A stretch of DNA of 64,000 nucleotides from Gammaproteobacteria bacterium. GTDB lineage: Bacteria > Pseudomonadota > Gammaproteobacteria > Steroidobacterales > Steroidobacteraceae. The notes beneath the pieces are model-generated. The model made no database searches. It was not told where the DNA came from and saw only the letters and a list, made by a program, of their open reading frames with translations. Below, piece by piece: positions 35,571-44,216 of the stretch (the stretch's first letter is position 1; every line of letters starts with the position of its first letter). The DNA is taken from the NCBI GenBank assembly GCA_024642505.1, contig JAHEAZ010000001.1, forward strand, positions 1-64,000, given 5' to 3'. The translations under genes and the position numbers were made by a program.

Positions 35571-36275
35571 CTAGCCCTCGAAAAACCCCATTTTCACGCC
35601 AGCGAGCGTGATCACATCGTTGTCCAGCAGCCGCCGTGCCTGGGGCCCGGTCGGCTCACCGTTGACCAGGGGGAACTCACCAGGCTTGGCGCTCTCGACA
35701 TGCACGATCGAGTAGCCATCGGCGCGACGCGCAATCGCGGCCACCTGGATGCCCGGCCTGCCCAGGGTAGTCAGGGCCTTGGTCAATTCGAGTTCGCGTC
35801 CGGCGAACTGACCCGAAAGGACCTGAAGCTTGGCGGTCGCAATCGGCTGGCGCTGCGCGGCCGCGGCGGGTGCGGCGGCAGGAGCCCCAGGTGCAGGGGT
35901 GACGGCCGCCCGCAGTCGCTCCTCGCTGACCTGCCCGGGACCGATCACCATCGTCTTCTCGAACTCGTCCTGGTCGTCGTCCTCGACCTGGCTGTCGACA
36001 AAACGCATGTGGTGGTGGCCGATCGTGATTACGTCACCATGCTGCAGTGCGTGCTTCTTGATCAGCTTGCCGTTGACGTACGTGCCGTTGGTGCTGTTCA
36101 GGTCCTCAAGAAATGAGTCGTTGAGGATGTTGATGATCAGGGCGTGGTGACCACTGACGGCGGCGTTGTCCACGCGCACGTCGTTGTCAGGCAGGCGGCC
36201 CAGCGTGTACCGCTCTTTCGTCATGTTGTACTCAGCGAGTACTGAACCATCGAGACTCAGAATCAAGCGCGCCAT
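35571..36275 (-). CDS. FHA-domain protein with a second degenerate FHA module
   Basis: A 234-aa phosphothreonine-reader. The N-terminal FHA domain has YTLGRLPDNDVRVDN, VSGHHALI and LNSTNGTYVNGKLIK with the expected Arg, Ser-x-x-His and Asn. After an Ala/Pro-rich linker (APGAPAAAPAAAAQ) a second FHA-like domain begins at ATAKLQVLSGQFAGRELEL, with GR and NG but lacking the SxxH motif, so it probably does not bind phosphopeptide in the usual way. It ends the kinase-phosphatase-FHA transcript. Confidence 0.9.
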   Translation of the reverse strand: MARLILSLDGSVLAEYNMTKERYTLGRLPDNDVRVDNAAVSGHHALIINILNDSFLEDLNSTNGTYVNGKLIKKHALQHGDVITIGHHHMRFVDSQVEDDDQDEFEKTMVIGPGQVSEERLRAAVTPAPGAPAAAPAAAAQRQPIATAKLQVLSGQFAGRELELTKALTTLGRPGIQVAAIARRADGYSIVHVESAKPGEFPLVNGEPTGPQARRLLDNDVITLAGVKMGFFEG

Positions 36276-36293
36276 AACGATCCTCGTCGCCGG

Positions 36294-37130
36294 TTAGCCG
36301 AACCAGCCCAATATTCTGTCAAGTATGCCTTTTCTGGCAGGGAACGGCTCGGTCACCTGGGTGAGCATGACCGAAATGTTATCCCGGCCCCCGTTGTCGT
36401 TTGCAAGCTGCACCAGTTGCTTAGCAACGGTGTCAAGATTAGCACTGAAGGTGCTGATAGTTAAGTGAATATCCTCATCTTCAACCATATCAGTCAAGCC
36501 GTCGGAGCAGAGCACGAGAAAATCGCCCTTGTGGACAGGCTGCTCGGTTATCTCTACATCGACGGTAGGCTCGACGCCGAGTGCACGGGTCACATAGTTC
36601 TTGTTCGTTACCCGCTGCGCCTCTTCCGGGGTGTAGAAACCCCGATCGACCAACTCCTGCAGCAGCGAATGGTCCATGGTGACCTGTTCAAACCGGTCGG
36701 CCCTGAGTCGGTACATCCGTGAGTCGCCAACGTGCGCGATGATCACCCGGTTGTCGTGCAGGAGCCCGGCGACTACGGTGGTCCCCATGCCCTCGCACTG
36801 CTCCTGGGTCTTTGAAGTCTGGTGGATGATCTTGTTCGCCCGCGAAATGGCGTCGCGGAGAATAATCGCCGGGCGGCTTAGACCGGAGGCCTTGTCCGTG
36901 CCCGAAAGGTCCTGCACGGCGAAGGCTTCGCGCACCAGGTTCATGATTGTCTTCACGGCGATGCCGCTGGCCACCTCGCCGGCGTTGTAGCCGCCCATGC
37001 CATCCGCCAGAACGAACAGGCCGATCTCGGGGTCCCAGGCGATGGCATCTTCGTTGTGCTCGCGTACCCTGCCGGTGTCCGTCACGCCGACCGCGCGAAT
37101 CTTGCCCTTAAGGGAAATATAGCGGTTCAT
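36294..37130 (-). CDS. PP2C-family protein serine/threonine phosphatase
   Basis: Mn/Mg-dependent phosphatase, 278 aa. Motifs: TDTGRVREHNEDA near residues 17-29, FVLADGMGGYNAGEVAS at about 39-55, GTTVVAGLL, VIIAHVGDSRMYRLR, MDHSLLQELVDRG, LVLCSDGLTDMVEDEDI and NGGRDNISVML. All metal-binding Asp residues are in place. The start, ATG at 37130, follows the kinase stop by 1 nt. A roughly 80-nt section near 36421-36490 has clearly lower GC than its surroundings. It probably reverses the adjacent kinase. Confidence 0.94.
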   Translation of the reverse strand: MNRYISLKGKIRAVGVTDTGRVREHNEDAIAWDPEIGLFVLADGMGGYNAGEVASGIAVKTIMNLVREAFAVQDLSGTDKASGLSRPAIILRDAISRANKIIHQTSKTQEQCEGMGTTVVAGLLHDNRVIIAHVGDSRMYRLRADRFEQVTMDHSLLQELVDRGFYTPEEAQRVTNKNYVTRALGVEPTVDVEITEQPVHKGDFLVLCSDGLTDMVEDEDIHLTISTFSANLDTVAKQLVQLANDNGGRDNISVMLTQVTEPFPARKGILDRILGWFG

Positions 37131-37131
37131 G

Positions 37132-38139
37132 TCAGCGCAGCGCCGGGTCGATGCTTCGACCGCAGTCGTGCAATGCCAGCGACAATTCGGACGCCGAGCC
37201 GAACCTGGCGTCCGGGTCCTTTTGCAGCGCACGCTCCAGCGCCTCCCCCAGCGTGTCGGGAAGGTCGGGGCGGATGCTCCTTAGCGGTGGGGGAGCGAGC
37301 GTTGCGATCGACTTCATCAGGCCCGGCATAGAATCCGCGCGAAACGGCAGCATTCCGGTCAGCAACTGGAACAGCGAAACGCCCAGCGAGAACTGGTCCG
37401 AGCTGCCGGTCACCCGGCGGCCGTCCAGCTGTTCCGGCGCCATGTACGACGGAGAACCGAGAACGATCCCGGTCCGGGTTGCGTGACTGTCGGCAAAGCG
37501 TGCCACCCCAAAATCCATGATGCGTATGCGCCGGCTGTGCTGGTCAAATACGATATTGGCAGGCTTGACGTCGCGATGCACCACCCCGCGCTGGTGCGCG
37601 TAGTGCAAGGCGGCTGCGACCCGGGCGCACATCTCGGTTGCCATTCGTGGCGGCAGCAGCCGCCCTTCATAGGTGTGGGTGGCGAGACTGACGCCCTCGA
37701 CCAACTCCATCGCCAGGTAGACCCTGCCATCATGTTCGCCCGCCTCGTAGGTGCTGACGATGTCAGGGTGCTGCAGGGTCGAAGTGGCTTCGGCCTCCCG
37801 CAAAAGCCGTAGCTTGGCCTCCTCCAGCCTGTCCTCAGGCCAGTCCTCACCGAGCGAGAGGATCTTCAGTGCCACGACCCGCTCATCCCGATCGTCACGG
37901 GCCCTATAGACCGCGGCCATGGCTCCGCGTCCGAGTTCGCGCTCGACGTGGTAATGAGCGAAGGCTTGTCCCGGCTTGAGCGAGACGCGGGACCGCAGGC
38001 CCGTCCCGCCATTGGCGAGTGCGACCTCCAGCGGCTGTCGGAGCTCGGGCATAAGGCCGGAAAAGGCCTCCTGCGTGGAGCCTGGGCTGCTGTCAGGCGC
38101 GCCACGGAGCCAACGGCCCAGATACGACTCCGCCGTCAT
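37132..38139 (-). CDS. Hanks-type serine/threonine protein kinase
   Basis: A 335-aa soluble kinase. The Gly-loop is LGRGAMAAVYRARD (about 69-82), catalytic Lys in VVALKIL (K92), the catalytic loop VVHRDVKPANIVFD (187-199), MDFGVARFA (DFG 209-211), and YMAPEQLDG. An N-terminal extension of about 60 residues precedes the fold and no membrane helix or PASTA repeats follow, unlike PknB. It heads a minus-strand transcript kinase-PP2C-FHA. Targets are unknown. Confidence 0.94.
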   Translation of the reverse strand: MTAESYLGRWLRGAPDSSPGSTQEAFSGLMPELRQPLEVALANGGTGLRSRVSLKPGQAFAHYHVERELGRGAMAAVYRARDDRDERVVALKILSLGEDWPEDRLEEAKLRLLREAEATSTLQHPDIVSTYEAGEHDGRVYLAMELVEGVSLATHTYEGRLLPPRMATEMCARVAAALHYAHQRGVVHRDVKPANIVFDQHSRRIRIMDFGVARFADSHATRTGIVLGSPSYMAPEQLDGRRVTGSSDQFSLGVSLFQLLTGMLPFRADSMPGLMKSIATLAPPPLRSIRPDLPDTLGEALERALQKDPDARFGSASELSLALHDCGRSIDPALR

Positions 38140-38311
38140 GAGAGCGAGTTCACGGACTTGACTTTCATCCGCGGATCATAAACGGCCAGAGATCCAGCCG
38201 GAACCTTTCATGCGTGTATTTCAAGGTCTTGCGTGCGAATTCTTGAACCACGCCGCAGTCTGGGAAGCCCCCGTGCTAGCATCCGGCGTCCCCCGGAAGC
38301 CCGCTCCACTG

Positions 38312-39670
38312 ATGGCCAAGCTGCGTACAGTTTTCGTCTGCTCCAGTTGTGGCAACGAGTCACCGCGATGGCAGGGTCAATGCCCTTCCTGCGCCGAGTG
38401 GAACACGTTAAGCGCCTACCACCCGCCGGCCGCATCACGGCGATCCGGAATCGAGCGCCCGGCCTTGGCGGACGCAGCTCCGCGTGGCCTCGCCGAAATC
38501 GTTTCCGAGGATGCTCCCAGGTTGCCCACCGGCCTGGGCGAGTTCGATCGCGTCCTGGGTGGCGGACTGGTCACTGGGTCGGTGGCCCTGATCGGCGGCG
38601 AGCCGGGAATCGGCAAGTCGACCTTGCTGCTGCAGGCCGGAGCGGCACTGGCGTCAGCGACCCCGGTCCTCTACGCGACGGGCGAGGAGTCCGTGCGCCA
38701 GGTCGGCCTTCGTGCGCAACGACTCGGTATCGCTGGCGCGCCGCTTAAGCTGCTGGCGGAGACCTCGGTCGAGCAGGTGCTCGCACAGGCCGCAGCGGCG
38801 TCGGCCAGGGTGCTGGTAATCGATTCGATCCAGACCATGACCGCGGAGTCTGTTGAATCGGCTGCGGGCTCGGTTGCGCAACTGCGCGAATCCGCCGCCA
38901 GGCTCGTTGGGTACGCCAAGCGGACCGGCACGGCAGTGCTGTTGATTGGCCACGTCACCAAGGAGGGAGTCATTGCCGGTCCCCGGGTCCTCGAGCACAT
39001 GGTCGACTGCGTGCTGTACTTCGAAAGCGACTCGGGCAGCCGCTACCGCGTCATTCGCGCGGTCAAGAACCGGTTTGGAGCCGCCAACGAAATCGGCGTC
39101 TTTGCCATGGGCGAGCAGGGCCTCAAGGAAGTGCGCAATCCTTCCGCCATCTTTCTGTCGCGCCACGAGGAGCCGGTGGCGGGGTCGGTGGTGACGGTCG
39201 CGCGCGAGGGAACCCGCCAGATGCTGATCGAGGTGCAGGCGCTCGTGGACCCTAGCCACGCCACCAATCCACGTCGGGTTGCGGTCGGACTCGAGGGTAA
39301 CCGGGTCGCCATGCTGCTGGCGGTGCTGCATCGGCACGCCGGCGTCGCCCTGCACGGTCACGATGTGTTCGTGAACGTGGTCGGCGGCGTGCGGCTAGGT
39401 GAGACCGCGGCTGACCTGCCGGTGCTGGCATCCGCGCTCTCGAGCCTCGAGGGCAAGGCGCTCGCGCAGGACCTCGTCTGCTTTGGTGAAGTCGGGCTTG
39501 CGGGCGAGATTCGGCCAGTGCCGTTCGGTGAGGAACGGTTGCGCGAAGCCGCCAAGCACGGGTTCCGCAGGGCCGTGGTGCCACGAGCCAATCTGCCGCG
39601 CGCGGGCATCGAGGGGATGGACGTCATTGGCGTCGGACGCCTGGTCGAGGCGGTCGGAGCGCTCAGGTAG
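38312..39670 (+). CDS. radA: DNA repair protein RadA
   Basis: RecA-like branch-migration ATPase. A zinc finger (FVCSSCGNESPRWQGQCPSC) opens the protein, then Walker A VALIGGEPGIGKSTLLLQAG, VLYATGEESVRQVGLRAQRL, VLVIDSIQTM, the RadA motif KNRFGAANEIGVFAMGEQGL, and a Lon-like C-terminal domain (LASALSSLEGKALAQD). Length 452 aa. The ATG at 38312 is chosen because it begins the family N-terminus MAKLRTVFVCSSCG. Confidence 0.96.
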   Translation: MAKLRTVFVCSSCGNESPRWQGQCPSCAEWNTLSAYHPPAASRRSGIERPALADAAPRGLAEIVSEDAPRLPTGLGEFDRVLGGGLVTGSVALIGGEPGIGKSTLLLQAGAALASATPVLYATGEESVRQVGLRAQRLGIAGAPLKLLAETSVEQVLAQAAAASARVLVIDSIQTMTAESVESAAGSVAQLRESAARLVGYAKRTGTAVLLIGHVTKEGVIAGPRVLEHMVDCVLYFESDSGSRYRVIRAVKNRFGAANEIGVFAMGEQGLKEVRNPSAIFLSRHEEPVAGSVVTVAREGTRQMLIEVQALVDPSHATNPRRVAVGLEGNRVAMLLAVLHRHAGVALHGHDVFVNVVGGVRLGETAADLPVLASALSSLEGKALAQDLVCFGEVGLAGEIRPVPFGEERLREAAKHGFRRAVVPRANLPRAGIEGMDVIGVGRLVEAVGALR

Positions 39671-39696
39671 GCCGGCGCCTGCAGGCTCAGACCGGC

Positions 39697-40923
39697 TCAG
39701 TGGCTAATCGCGGGCCATACCCGCGCGGTCCGGACCGTATTGTCGGCGATCTGCAGCACCTCGACCGTGTGATCTCCCAGCTTGAGGCTGGTACCTGCCT
39801 CGGGGATGGTCTCGAGGTGCTCGACAATCAGTCCCGAAATGGTGCGCGGTCCGTCGGTTGGCAGGTCCCAGCCGAGCATTCGGTTCACCGTCCGTACCGC
39901 CGCTCCGCCGGCGATCACGTAGCTCCCGTCATCCTGCGGCAGTACGTCGCGACTCAGTGAGCCCGGCTGTGTCGTGAATTCTCCGACGATCTCCTCGAGG
40001 ATGTCTTCGAGGGTGACCAGTCCCAGTACGTCGCCATACTCGTCGACCACGAAGCCGATGCGGCGCCTGAGTTTTCGAAACGCGATCAGTTGCTGCTGCA
40101 GCGTGGTGCCCTCCGGGACGAACAATGCATCGCGCTGGGTCGCTATTTCGCGCAGCCGCTCGCGGCTGAGACGGTTAGCCGCCAGTTCATTGGCGATACG
40201 TTTCATGTGTACGACGCCAATGACGCGTTCCAGGTCGCCGTCGTATAGTGGCAGCCGCGTATGCGGCGTACGGATCAGAAGGTCGAGGATCTGATCCCAG
40301 TCCGACCTCAGGTCGACGCCGATGACGTCGCTACGCGGAACCATGATGTCCTCGACGGTGGACTGCTCGAGGCTCAGCAGCGCCTGGACCATCTGCTGGC
40401 GATCTTCGGGTGCTGTTGCCAGCAGATCGGCCATGTCCTCCAGGGCGCCCGCGACCGATGCATCGTTCGGCTCGCGCTCGTTGCGATTGGCCGACATGAG
40501 CCTGGCGATCGGTCTGAGCACGATTGACCATCCCGCGGCCAGCCACGGTGCCCTGGCGCCGAAAAGGCGCAGTCGGCCCTGCTGCTCCACCAGATGCAGC
40601 AGGCCCAGTGCCGCTGCTGCCACGACACCCGGCAGCGCCTCGCCGGCGGCGCCATAGCCTGCGGCAAGCAACAAGATTGCAACGAGCAGCAACAGGCGAA
40701 TTGACGCACCGGCGCGACGCATACGGGTGGCGTCCGTTGCACCGCCCAGCCGCGGCGCCCAGTGCCTGGCCGCAGCAGGGGCGACGCCACGAGAGAGCCC
40801 CGTCAGCGCCGCCTCGAGCAACGCCAGCAGCGACGCCAGGCTGGCGACCAGCACTGCCGCGGCAGCGGGACTGAAGGGCAGGCTACTCAAATCGGGGGGA
40901 TCGTGTGGCCACGTACCCCGCAT
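39697..40923 (-). CDS. CBS-pair / CorC-type membrane protein (YfjD-like, HlyC/CorC family)
   Basis: A 408-aa protein. The N-terminal third is a degraded DUF21-like membrane domain (AAAAVLVASLASLLALLEAA, then LLLLVAILLLAAGYGAAGEA), followed by CBS domains (VEDIMVPRSDVIGVD, HTRLPLYDGDLERVIGVVHM, GFVVDEYGDVLGLVTLEDIL with EEIVGEF), and a CorC_HlyC transporter-associated domain. Linked to ion, perhaps Mg, homeostasis by family. The exact start is uncertain: a TTG 33 nt in is an alternative. It lies downstream of ypjD, as corE and yfjD do in E. coli. Confidence 0.85.
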   Translation of the reverse strand: MRGTWPHDPPDLSSLPFSPAAAAVLVASLASLLALLEAALTGLSRGVAPAAARHWAPRLGGATDATRMRRAGASIRLLLLVAILLLAAGYGAAGEALPGVVAAAALGLLHLVEQQGRLRLFGARAPWLAAGWSIVLRPIARLMSANRNEREPNDASVAGALEDMADLLATAPEDRQQMVQALLSLEQSTVEDIMVPRSDVIGVDLRSDWDQILDLLIRTPHTRLPLYDGDLERVIGVVHMKRIANELAANRLSRERLREIATQRDALFVPEGTTLQQQLIAFRKLRRRIGFVVDEYGDVLGLVTLEDILEEIVGEFTTQPGSLSRDVLPQDDGSYVIAGGAAVRTVNRMLGWDLPTDGPRTISGLIVEHLETIPEAGTSLKLGDHTVEVLQIADNTVRTARVWPAISH

Positions 40924-40964
40924 TCCAGCAAGCGCTGCGTGCTGGAGTCAAGGCGGCGATTGTC

Positions 40965-41759
40965 TCAGCCCCAGTGCCGGTCGAGCAGGACCTCGAGGAT
41001 GAACTTGGTCAGGAAGTAGGACATGGCCAGCACCACGAAGCCCGACAGCACCAGGCGCCGCGCCTTGCGGCCGCGCCAGCCGAAACGGTAGCGCCCGACC
41101 AGCAGCACACCGAAAATGGCCCAAGCGACCAGTGCCAGAGTCACCTTGTGTACCAGGCGCTGGCCGAACAGGTCCGTGATGAACAGCGCGCCGATCAGCA
41201 GGGTCGCCGACAGGGCGACGAAACCAAGGGTCAGTACGGTAAATACTGCGTGCTCCATGCTCTCCATCGCCGGCAACGCCGCGAGCCACTTGGCCGGACG
41301 ACGGCTGCGGAGGTTGGCTTCCTGGGCTGCCAGCACGATGGCGAGGACCGCGGCTGTGGCCAGCAGGCCAAAGGCCAGAGCCGAGAGTGTGATATGCGCC
41401 GACAGCGGCCAGCCCGGGTCGGTGACCTCGCGGATCGTCGACATGCTGCCGGTGCCCAGGGAGAGGGCGCCTGCTGTAGCCAGCAGGATGGCGGCTGGCG
41501 CACGGAAGTTGCTGCGAAACGCGAGCAGGGCGCCGATTGCCCCGACCACCAGGCCGAATAGGGAGAGGCTGTCGGCGATGTCAAGCGCAAAGCCGGTCTC
41601 GGCGCGAATCGTAGTGGAAAGCCAGCCGAGGTGCGCGAGCACCGACAGGGCCGCCAGGTAGGCGCCAGCCGCGGCGACACGGCCGGGGCCGCGCCAGGCG
41701 GTCCACGCCGCGAAGCCCGCGGCCACGAGGTAGAGTCCGATGACGACTGATCCGTACAC
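40965..41759 (-). CDS. Cytochrome c assembly-like membrane protein YpjD (CcsA/HemX superfamily)
   Basis: A 264-aa protein with eight or so membrane segments, e.g. VVIGLYLVAAGFAAWTAW, ITLSALAFGLLATAAVLAIV and VLSGFVVLAMSYFLTKFILE. It has the cytochrome c assembly domain pattern, including WPLSAHITLSALA and HKVTLALVAWAIFG His residues. The GTG at 41759 is preferred because GGCGGAA lies 8 nt upstream and it places the first helix at the N-terminus. Divergent from ffh, as in most gammaproteobacteria. Confidence 0.82.
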   Translation of the reverse strand: MYGSVVIGLYLVAAGFAAWTAWRGPGRVAAAGAYLAALSVLAHLGWLSTTIRAETGFALDIADSLSLFGLVVGAIGALLAFRSNFRAPAAILLATAGALSLGTGSMSTIREVTDPGWPLSAHITLSALAFGLLATAAVLAIVLAAQEANLRSRRPAKWLAALPAMESMEHAVFTVLTLGFVALSATLLIGALFITDLFGQRLVHKVTLALVAWAIFGVLLVGRYRFGWRGRKARRLVLSGFVVLAMSYFLTKFILEVLLDRHWG

Positions 41760-41893
41760 GCTGATTCCGCCGAGGACGTTCGCGGCAATTGTACGGCAAC
41801 GCCGGCCCGGTACGCAGGGCCTATAATCGCGGACCCCACGGGCGGGCCAGTTACCCGGGGCCGACCGAAATCCGACTTGAGGGCACCGCTGGG

Positions 41894-43264
41894 ATGTTTG
41901 AGACACTGACCGACCGCCTTTCCAGCACCGTCAACGCGATGCGTGGGCGTGGTCGTCTGACCGACGAAAACATTGCCGACAGCTTAAGGCAGGTGCGCAT
42001 GGCGCTGCTTGAAGCGGACGTCGCGGTGCCGGTGGTCAAGGCCTTCACCGACGCGGTCAGGTCGCGCGCGCTGGGGGCGGAGGTTGCCCGGAGCGTTACT
42101 CCGGGACAGGTCTTCGTCAAGATCATCCACGACGAGCTGGTTCGGGTCATGGGGGAGCCGGCCCAGGGACTGAATCTGCGCGCCCAGCCGCCGGTCGTCG
42201 TGCTCCTGGCCGGTCTCCAGGGCGCTGGCAAGACGACGACCGCCGCCAAGCTGGCCCGCCACCTGTCCGAAACGAAGAAGAAACGGGTTCTGCTGGCCAG
42301 TACCGACGTGCATCGGCCTGCTGCCATGACGCAGCTCGAGCGGCTCGCAGACCAGGTGGGCGCGGACTACTTCGCCGCAGAGGACACCACGCCCCCCGTC
42401 GATATCGCGCGCTCTGCGGTTCAGCACGCCCGACGGCACGGCCACGACGTTGTGATCGTCGACACGGCCGGTCGGCTGCACGTCGATGCAGCGATGATGG
42501 AGGAGGTACGCGCAGTCGATGCCGCGATCGAGCCGTTGGAGCGGCTCTTCGTCGTGGACAGCATGGCGGGCCAGGACGCCGTAAATGCTGCGCGTGCCTT
42601 CAACGAGGCACTTACGCTCACTGGCGTCATCCTGACCAAGGCGGACGGCGACGCCCGTGGCGGTGCGGCGCTGTCGGTCCGTCATGTCACTGGCAAGCCC
42701 ATCCTTTTCCTCGGTGTGGGCGAGAAAACCGAGGCGCTAGAGACGTTCCACCCCGAGCGGGTGGCCTCGCGGATCCTGGGCATGGGGGACGTCGTCTCCC
42801 TCGTGGAACAGGTCCAGTCCCAGGTCGATCAGGACAAGGCAAAAAAGCTCGCCGACAAGCTGAGTAAGGGCGGGTTCGACCTGGTCGACCTTCGTGAGCA
42901 GCTCGAGCAGCTTCAGGGCATGGGGGGGCTGGCCGGGATAATGGACAAACTGCCAGCTGGGATGCTGCCCGCTGGTGGGGTTGCACAAGTGGATGAACGG
43001 CAGATCCGGCGCCAGATGGCGATTATCGACTCCATGACCCCCAGGGAGCGGCGCCGGCCGGGGATCCTGGACGGGTCGCGCAAGCGCCGCATTGCCGCCG
43101 GATCGGGTGTGCAGGTCCAGGAGGTAAACCGCCTGCTCAAGCAGTTCACCGAGATGGAACGGATGATGAAGAAATTGAAGGGTGGCGGTATCCGCAAGCT
43201 GATGCGTGGCCTCGGCGGACGGTTTCCCGGTGGGGCGCAAGGTGGATTTCCCCGGCCGCGCTGA
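41894..43264 (+). CDS. ffh: Signal recognition particle protein Ffh
   Basis: GTPase of the SRP, recognising signal sequences of nascent proteins. MFETLTDRLSSTVNAMRGRG opens the N domain; G-domain motifs are LLAGLQGAGKTTTAAKLA, VDTAGRLHVD, ILTKADGDARGGAALS; the M domain has GGFDLVDLREQLEQLQGMG, the RRIAAGSG signal-RNA motif (RKRRIAAGSGVQVQEV) and a Gly/Phe/Pro-rich tail. Length 456 aa. The start, ATG 41894, gives the family N-terminus. A TATAAT lies 66 nt upstream at 41822 without a good -35. Confidence 0.97.
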   Translation: MFETLTDRLSSTVNAMRGRGRLTDENIADSLRQVRMALLEADVAVPVVKAFTDAVRSRALGAEVARSVTPGQVFVKIIHDELVRVMGEPAQGLNLRAQPPVVVLLAGLQGAGKTTTAAKLARHLSETKKKRVLLASTDVHRPAAMTQLERLADQVGADYFAAEDTTPPVDIARSAVQHARRHGHDVVIVDTAGRLHVDAAMMEEVRAVDAAIEPLERLFVVDSMAGQDAVNAARAFNEALTLTGVILTKADGDARGGAALSVRHVTGKPILFLGVGEKTEALETFHPERVASRILGMGDVVSLVEQVQSQVDQDKAKKLADKLSKGGFDLVDLREQLEQLQGMGGLAGIMDKLPAGMLPAGGVAQVDERQIRRQMAIIDSMTPRERRRPGILDGSRKRRIAAGSGVQVQEVNRLLKQFTEMERMMKKLKGGGIRKLMRGLGGRFPGGAQGGFPRPR

Positions 43265-43291
43265 TCCAGGACGGCCGTCAACCGTAACTAT

Positions 43292-43319
43292 TTAACTTTT
43301 GGCCAATTTTGGGTAGCAT
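43292..43319 (+). promoter_or_regulatory. Candidate promoter of the rpsP operon
   Basis: TTAACT and TAGCAT with a 16-nt spacer, in an unusually AT-rich stretch (TATTTAACTTTTGGCCAATT) between ffh and rpsP. Four of six bases match consensus in each hexamer. Placement about 90 nt before rpsP leaves room for a structured leader. Confidence 0.4.
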
Positions 43320-43348
43320 GTGCGGCTCTTTGGCGGGCGGCTAGATCC

Positions 43349-43386
43349 GGCCAGCCAACTGTGCGCACCCGGGGGTGCGCGTGGCC
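43349..43386 (+). promoter_or_regulatory. Nested hairpin in the rpsP leader
   Basis: GCGCACC/GGTGCGC (7 bp) is nested within GGCCA/TGGCC, ending 24 nt before the rpsP ATG. It could regulate translation of the rpsP-rimM-trmD-rplS operon; no known leader motif is recognised. Confidence 0.35.
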
Positions 43387-43410
43387 TTAAGATTCCTGAG
43401 GACAGATTCG

Positions 43411-43668
43411 ATGGTGACGATTCGATTGACGCGTCGTGGCGGTCGCAATGCGCCGTTCTATCACGTCGTCGTCGCGGACAGCCGAAAGCGGCAGGGCGGC
43501 CCGGTGCTCGAGCAGGTCGGATATTTCAACCCGGTAGCTCGTAAGCTGGACAGGAAGATCGAGCTCGATCTCGCTCGCATCGATCACTGGACGGGTACGG
43601 GCGCGCAGATGTCTGATCGCGTACGCGCACTCGTGACGGCTTACCGCAAGCAGGTTGTGAACGCCTGA
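43411..43668 (+). CDS. rpsP: 30S ribosomal protein S16
   Basis: 85 aa: MVTIRLTRRGGRNAPFYHVV, VADSRKRQGGPVLEQVGYFN, and VRALVTAYRKQ are the conserved family pieces. The ATG is fixed by GAGGA about 8 nt before it; an upstream in-frame start would add unrelated residues. Confidence 0.98.
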   Translation: MVTIRLTRRGGRNAPFYHVVVADSRKRQGGPVLEQVGYFNPVARKLDRKIELDLARIDHWTGTGAQMSDRVRALVTAYRKQVVNA

Positions 43669-43675
43669 CGTCGTA

Positions 43676-44215
43676 ATGACTAGCCGGCCCATGACGGGTG
43701 ATCCGTCGGGACCGGTCGGGCCGGTCGTTGTGCTTGGCAGGCTGGCTGGCCCATTTGGAGTAAGAGGCTGGGTGAAGGTGAAGTCCTACACCGAGCCGGC
43801 AGAGGGCATTCTCCGGTACCGCGAGTGGCGCGTGGTCGTGCCGGGCGCAGGTCCGAGAATACTGAGGCCCGTCGAAGGCCGGCGGCATGGAGACCTGGTC
43901 GTGGCGCGGCTCGACGGCGTCAGCGACCGGAACGCGGCGGCGGCGTTGGTTCACGGAGAAATCAGTGTGCCTCGCAGCGAATTGCCGCCGGCGGGCGATC
44001 GCCAGTACTACCTGGCGGACCTCGAGGGGCTTGAGGTGGTCACGACCGAGGGACACAAGTTGGGTCGGCTCGATCACTTCGTCGAGACGCGCGCCAACCC
44101 GGTGATGGTCGTGCTGGGTGAGCGGGAGCGTTGGTTGCCGCTGGTGCCGAGTTGCTTGAAGCGGGTCGATCTCGAAGCAGGACGCATCGTGGTCGATTGG
44201 GATCCGGACTTCTAG
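43676..44215 (+). CDS. rimM: Ribosome maturation factor RimM
   Basis: Helps assemble the 30S head near S19. VVVLGRLAGPFGVRGWVKVK and YTEPAEGILRY mark the N-domain; the PRC-barrel C-domain includes YYLADLEGLEV and RANPVMVVLGERERWLPLVP. Length 179 aa. Lies 7 nt after rpsP and 1 nt before trmD. Confidence 0.95.
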   Translation: MTSRPMTGDPSGPVGPVVVLGRLAGPFGVRGWVKVKSYTEPAEGILRYREWRVVVPGAGPRILRPVEGRRHGDLVVARLDGVSDRNAAAALVHGEISVPRSELPPAGDRQYYLADLEGLEVVTTEGHKLGRLDHFVETRANPVMVVLGERERWLPLVPSCLKRVDLEAGRIVVDWDPDF

Positions 44216-44216
44216 G

